NCBI RefSeq assembly: GCF_000876015.1
Contig: NZ_BBQM01000015.1
Location: forward strand, 186,001 to 250,000
Source: Cupriavidus basilensis
GTDB lineage: Bacteria; Pseudomonadota; Gammaproteobacteria; Burkholderiales; Burkholderiaceae
DNA length: 64,000 nucleotides
Direction: 5' to 3'
Positions within the stretch are counted from its first letter, which is position 1. Each line of letters begins with the position of its first letter. Under the pieces are notes generated by a model. That model made no database searches and was not told where the DNA came from. It saw only the letters and a program-made list of their open reading frames with translations. Positions 60,696 through 64,000 of the stretch are shown here, piece by piece. The position numbers were made by a program, and so were the translations under genes.

Positions 60696-60737
60696 AGCAG
60701 CCCGCCCCGGAGCAGCCGGGGCGGGCTGCTTTGCTTT
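60696..60737 (+). terminator. Rho-independent terminator of the DUF4148 gene
   Basis: A perfect 15-base stem, AGCAGCCCGCCCCGG (60696-60710) with CCGGGGCGGGCTGCT (60716-60730), a 5-base loop AGCAG and a following TTGCTTT. It starts 18 bases after the stop codon. Confidence 0.92.
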
Positions 60738-61016
60738 GGTTGTGCCTGGCGCGCGCGTTTGGCGCGCGGCGGCGTTGTAGCGTGCCGGTGCCCGAGGCAT
60801 CGGCGGTATCGAAGTACGTGAACATCCCTCATGGATCCCGGCGCGCGGGATTCGACGATCCGTCCCGGTTCTTCTTCTTCTTCTTCCTCCCCGTTCCATG
60901 CAAGGCATGCCGGTCATCGGTGCGAGCCGATGCGGCTGGGCACGGTTTCGTGCGGCATGCGTGTTGAGAGTGGATGGCGCCCGGCAGCGCGGGCGCCGCC
61001 GGTGCCGTCGCGGTGT
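60738..61016. other. Gap between convergent small-protein genes; no gene seen
   Basis: Contains a (TTC)6 run at 60869-60886 but no supported coding frame; with the terminator the non-coding stretch is 338 bases. Frames here are Arg/Ala-rich and lack ribosome-binding sites. Confidence 0.5.
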
Positions 61017-61370
61017 TCAGGCGTGCGAGTTCTGCTCGTCGGCGGGCGATGCCGACACGCCGCTCTGGTCGCGGCCGGCCAGTTGCAGGCCCGCGAACGG
61101 CCGCGGCGGCTGCCCGGCGCGCGCGCCTTCGGTGAAGGCGTCGTACTTGCGGCCGTGCGCGCCGTCCAGGTAGACGTCGCGCTTGTCGTTGCGCGCGCCG
61201 TCGGTATAGACGTCGCGCGGCTTGTCGACGCTGAAGCGGTAGCCGTGGCTGTCGCCGGCCTGCGCGCTGGCGCGCGGGTCGGCGGCGTGGGCAAGCGTGG
61301 CGCCGAGCGCGCTGGCGGCGAGCAGGGCGGTGGCGAGCAGGCGTCGGGTCAGGATGGTCATGGTGGTCAT
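61017..61370 (-). CDS. Small secreted protein with repeated D-x-[YF]-x-[DE]-G-A motif
   Basis: 117 residues. The signal peptide (TRRLLATALLAASALGATLAHA) ends near residue 32. The mature part has three spaced copies of one motif: RDVYTDGARN, RDVYLDGAHG and YDAFTEGARA, then a Pro/Gln-rich tail. I do not know the family; acidic and aromatic repeats could bind a metal or a cell-surface ligand. The start at 61370 is set by GGAGA 6 bases upstream; the longer frame adds a non-signal extension. It converges on the DUF4148 gene. Confidence 0.7.
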   Translation of the reverse strand: MTTMTILTRRLLATALLAASALGATLAHAADPRASAQAGDSHGYRFSVDKPRDVYTDGARNDKRDVYLDGAHGRKYDAFTEGARAGQPPRPFAGLQLAGRDQSGVSASPADEQNSHA

Positions 61371-61568
61371 GGTGGTTCTCCGGTGGGTCGAGGCGTGGTG
61401 TCGGCAGGTGTGCCGTCGAGGGGAACCGCACGATGCCGGCTCCTTGCTGGAAAGCATAGAAGCCGCGTTGCGCCGGCGCCTTCGTACGCGAGGTGCGCCG
61501 GGCTAGCGCATTGGTAGCGCCACCCTATCCTTTGGTTTAGCCGGAGATGCGCGCGAAGCTGCGCGCGG

Positions 61569-62843
61569 CTAGGCCGCGGCCGCCCGCAGGCGGCGCATGC
61601 CGGCGGCGCCGAGCCACGCGCCGCACACGCCCAGCGCCACCGGCAGCAGGAAGGCGCCGCCGGGCCGCGTGAACTCGGCGATCAGCACCGCCGCGGTGAG
61701 CGGCGCGCGCATCGTGGCGCCGAGGAAGGCCGCGCCGCCGACCAGCGCGAAGGCGCCGGGCGCGGTGCCGGGCCAGGCGAGGGACCAGCCCTCGCCCAGC
61801 ACGATGGAGAGCAGCGCGCCGATGGCCAGCGCCGGCGTGAGCAGGCCGCCCTGCGCGCCCGCGCGCAGGCTGGTCAGCGTGAAGAGCGCGCGCAGGCCCA
61901 GCAGGGCCAGCGCGGCCGTGGCGCCGAAGGCGCCGTCGAAGCCCACCTGCGCCGGCCCCTTGCCGTTGCCCAGCAGCGCGGGAAAGCGCGTGGCGACCAG
62001 CCCGATGCAGGCGAAGTTGAGCACGCACAGCAGCGGCAGCCACCAGCCGGCCGCGGCCCGCCGCCGCGCCGCCGCGGTCCAGCGCGCGAACACGGTGCCG
62101 AGCGCGCCCAGCAGCGGCCCGGCCAGCGCGGCCCACGCCAGCAGCGCGGGCGTCACCGGATAGTGCGGCACCAGGTATTGCGGATGATTGCCGAGCCCCG
62201 CGCGCGCCACCAGCGCGGCCAGGCACGAGGTAGTGAGCGCGGCCAGCACCGCGCGCCAGCCCGCCGTGGCGAGCAGCGCTTCGAGCACGAACACCGCGCC
62301 GGCCAGCGGCACGTTGTACACCGCCGCCAGGCCGGCGCCCGCGCCGCACGCCACCAGCAGGCGCGCGTGCGTGGCGGGCAGGGCGAGGCGGCGCGCCAGC
62401 ACGCCGGCCAGCATCGCGGCCAGCTCGCGCGGCGCCACCTCGCGGCCGAGCGGCGAGCCCAGCGCCACGGTGATGACCTGCAGCAGCGCGTGGCAGGTGG
62501 TGGCGAACGGCGGCAGCCAGGCTTCGGCCCGCACCGCGCGCGCGATGCCGCGCAGCGGCTGGCACCAGCGGTACACGGCCCACCAGCCCGCGCCGGCGAC
62601 GATGCCGCACAGGCACAGCACCGCCACGCGCCGCAGCGGAGAGGATTGCGTCACGCCTTGCAGGAAGCTCTCGGAAGCCAGCGCGCCGTAGCCGTAGGCG
62701 AGGTGCTGCACGAAGTGGAGCAGGGTGGCCACGGCGAGGCCGACCACGCCGCCGGCCACGCCGGTGGCCAGCAGCGCGAGCGGCCAGCGCAGCAGGCCGG
62801 CGGCACGCGCCGCGCCGCCGCCGCTGTCACTGCGCGGCGGCAT
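61569..62843 (-). CDS. CLC-type chloride channel/antiporter
   Basis: 424 residues with about ten hydrophobic segments. The selectivity-filter motif reads GSPLGREVAPRE (canonical G-R-E-G-P) with the gating Glu in GREV, and the second filter motif is GAQGGLLTPALAIG (canonical G-x-F-x-P). GNGKGPAQVGF is also in the expected place. It moves Cl- or another anion, perhaps with H+ counterflow. The departures from GREGP place it in a less studied bacterial branch. The ATG lies 17 bases inside the 3' end of the DUF3331 gene, so coupling is likely. Confidence 0.85.
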   Translation of the reverse strand: MPPRSDSGGGAARAAGLLRWPLALLATGVAGGVVGLAVATLLHFVQHLAYGYGALASESFLQGVTQSSPLRRVAVLCLCGIVAGAGWWAVYRWCQPLRGIARAVRAEAWLPPFATTCHALLQVITVALGSPLGREVAPRELAAMLAGVLARRLALPATHARLLVACGAGAGLAAVYNVPLAGAVFVLEALLATAGWRAVLAALTTSCLAALVARAGLGNHPQYLVPHYPVTPALLAWAALAGPLLGALGTVFARWTAAARRRAAAGWWLPLLCVLNFACIGLVATRFPALLGNGKGPAQVGFDGAFGATAALALLGLRALFTLTSLRAGAQGGLLTPALAIGALLSIVLGEGWSLAWPGTAPGAFALVGGAAFLGATMRAPLTAAVLIAEFTRPGGAFLLPVALGVCGAWLGAAGMRRLRAAAA

Positions 62844-63231
62844 CGAGCACGGTTGCCAGGATCATGGCATCGGCATTGCGCGGGCGCGGGCGGCACGGGC
62901 GCGGCTTGTAGATGGCGTCGCCCGGCGCGATGGCCTGCCCGCTCATGGCGCACACGCCGGCCGCGCGCGCGGTGGCGGCGTCCCATTCCTGGTCGCCGTA
63001 GCGGCAGTGGGTGGCGTCGCGCCAGGCCAGCGTGGCGGTGCCGGGGCCGGGCCGGTCGATCACGCTGATCAGCGCGCCGTAGTAGCCGCGCGCGGCGCGC
63101 GGCGCGGCGTTCGCGCACGGCGGCGCGAGGCCCTCCGCGCGGGCCGACAGCAGGCGCAGGGCCTGCTGCCAGGGATCGGCGGCGCGCGGGGCGGGGGCGC
63201 CGCGGTCGGTGACGTTGCTGTCGGCTGGCAT
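62827..63231 (-). CDS. DUF3331 domain protein
   Basis: 134 residues matching DUF3331: WQQALRLLSARAEGL, ALISVIDRPGPGTATLAWRDATHCRYGDQEW and CAMSGQAIAPGDAIYKPR, ending in PRNADAMILATVLD. The Cys pair and CxxSGxxI text suggest a small metal or ligand-binding fold. Family function is unknown and it is largely restricted to Burkholderia/Cupriavidus. GGAGGTG lies 6 bases upstream of the ATG at 63231. It overlaps the CLC gene by 17 bases. Confidence 0.85.
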   Translation of the reverse strand: MPADSNVTDRGAPAPRAADPWQQALRLLSARAEGLAPPCANAAPRAARGYYGALISVIDRPGPGTATLAWRDATHCRYGDQEWDAATARAAGVCAMSGQAIAPGDAIYKPRPCRPRPRNADAMILATVLDAAAQ

Positions 63232-63293
63232 GTCGACACCTCCGGTTCGGGATGGCCTGGCGCGCGCCGCGCGGCGGCGGCGCATCATGCGGA

Positions 63294-64000
63294 TCAGGCG
63301 GCCTTGCGCTCGAGGCCGCTCTTGACCTTCCAGTTGTAGGGCGTCTCGCCCACGAAGCGCTTGAACACCGTGGTGAAGTGCGACTGCGAGCGGAAGCCGC
63401 AGCCCAGCGCCACGTCGAGCATGGTCTGGCCGCTGGCGCCGAGCAGCACCTGGGCCCGCTCGATGCGCCGGCGCAGCAGGTATTCGTGCGGGCGCAGCCC
63501 GGTGGCGAGGCGGAACTGCGCGGCGAAATGCATGCGCGTGAGGCCGGCGCTGTCGGCGATGTCGGCCAGGCCGATGGCTTCCGACAGATGGGCGTCGATA
63601 TAGTCGGTGGCGCGGCGCAGGCGCCACGCGGGCAGCGCGGTCATGTTGCGTCCCCTGGGCGCGGCCTGCTGGAAGTGGCGCGCCACCAGCCGCGAGACGA
63701 TGGCCAGGCTCACGCTGTCGGTGAAGATGCGGCCCGCGCCGCCGTCCCGCGTCTGCGCCACCGCCAGCGCCTGTCCCAGCCGCTCGAGCGCGCCGTCCTG
63801 CACCAGGCGCGGATCGCCGAGCACGATGTCGCCGGCATGCGCGTGGCCGAACAGGTCCTGGTAGCACTCGGCCAGCACGGCCTGCGAGGCGTACAGGTGG
63901 AGCACGTCGCTGGGCGCGTCGAAGGTGGCGCGCACCGCCACGCGCGGCGCGGTGACTTGCACCACGCCCGCGGTCACGCGGCCGGACACCACCACGCGGC
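63294..64000 (-). CDS. AraC family regulator (partial, N-terminus beyond the right edge)
   Basis: At least 235 residues are visible; the frame is open to the window end, so the start lies outside. The C-terminal DNA-binding domain has both helix-turn-helices: RRATDYIDAHLSEAIGLADIADSAGLTRMHFAAQFR and MLDVALGCGFRSQSHFTTVFKRFVGETPYNW. The visible sensor part (VRATFDAPSDVLHLYASQAVLAE) resembles AraC proteins with a small N-terminal cupin-like domain. It is upstream of and on the same strand as the DUF3331-CLC pair, 62 bases away. Confidence 0.9.
   Translation of the reverse strand, partial: RVVVSGRVTAGVVQVTAPRVAVRATFDAPSDVLHLYASQAVLAECYQDLFGHAHAGDIVLGDPRLVQDGALERLGQALAVAQTRDGGAGRIFTDSVSLAIVSRLVARHFQQAAPRGRNMTALPAWRLRRATDYIDAHLSEAIGLADIADSAGLTRMHFAAQFRLATGLRPHEYLLRRRIERAQVLLGASGQTMLDVALGCGFRSQSHFTTVFKRFVGETPYNWKVKSGLERKAA

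Noticed and set aside
60869..60886. (TTC)6 run considered as a phase-variable coding tract
   Set aside because: No supported gene spans it; it is in the gap between two convergent genes.
1..64000. CRISPR arrays, tRNA or rRNA genes, prophage and complete insertion sequences
   Set aside because: No regularly spaced repeats, cloverleaf-like segments with tRNA signature sequences, phage structural genes or transposase motifs were recognised by eye; a tRNA scan and IS search would be decisive.

Overview
The window is GC-rich chromosomal or megaplasmid DNA from a betaproteobacterium of the order Burkholderiales, most likely Cupriavidus or a close relative. The basis is the three Bug/TctC-type (TTT) periplasmic receptors, the many LysR, GntR and AraC regulators sitting next to small catabolic operons, the DUF4148 and DUF3331 proteins, and the cyanide-insensitive bd oxidase with a GbsR regulator. 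No rRNA, tRNA, CRISPR array or intact transposase was recognised. All identifications come from reading the sequence; nothing was searched against a database.

Layout. 1-4686 (minus strand): the start of a flavodoxin-fold reductase, a GNAT acetyltransferase, an MpaB-family oxygenase, cydB-cydA and their GbsR-type regulator. 5020-8513: a large repeat-containing lipoprotein and two AT-richer accessory genes, one with a DUF6881 domain; 8514-9128 has no convincing gene. 9129-19214: a catabolic locus, with a flavin reductase fused to an IclR-type effector domain, a LysR regulator, and a divergent seven-gene operon (LLM monooxygenase, MmgE/PrpD, MFS transporter, AtuA-like DUF1446, DUF4387, RibB, PrpF-like isomerase). 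19441-27711: a GntR regulator divergent from a phosphonoacetate hydrolase operon that also carries a second alkaline-phosphatase-superfamily enzyme and a complete peptide-type ABC importer. 27740-33217: a lipoprotein, two tandem family-3 solute-binding proteins, a GlcD-type FAD dehydrogenase, and an SDR with an altered active site. 33586-37852: a MacA/MacB-like export system (adaptor, ATPase, two FtsX-type permeases). 38045-42666: a Cys-rich leader ORF, a peroxiredoxin-like protein, an ADP-forming acyl-CoA synthetase, an enoyl-CoA hydratase and a Bug receptor. 42635-45108: a LysR gene divergent from a PLP decarboxylase. 45273-50284: a LysR gene divergent from two Bug receptors, a CitE-like lyase and a PEP-mutase/ICL-family protein. 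50433-56130: an AraC regulator followed by a CMD protein, an acyl-CoA-dehydrogenase-like flavoprotein and an SsuBAC-type importer. 56359-59544: a single-domain receiver, a PAS histidine kinase and a FixJ-type regulator. 59704-64000: a truncated heavy-metal-type response regulator, two matching inverted promoter boxes, small secreted proteins, a CLC channel, a DUF3331 protein and a partial AraC gene.

Together the genes describe a soil-type generalist that takes up and degrades uncommon organic acids, phosphonates and sulfur compounds. Two loci look least described. One is the 9-19 kb operon, which joins a two-component flavin monooxygenase, its own riboflavin-biosynthesis enzyme and PrpD/PrpF/DUF1446 carboxylic-acid enzymes. 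The other is the phosphonoacetate operon served by a Dpp/Opp-type transporter rather than a PhnCDE-type one. Base composition is visibly lower from about 4.8 to 19.4 kb, lowest at 7.0-8.5 kb, which fits acquired DNA.
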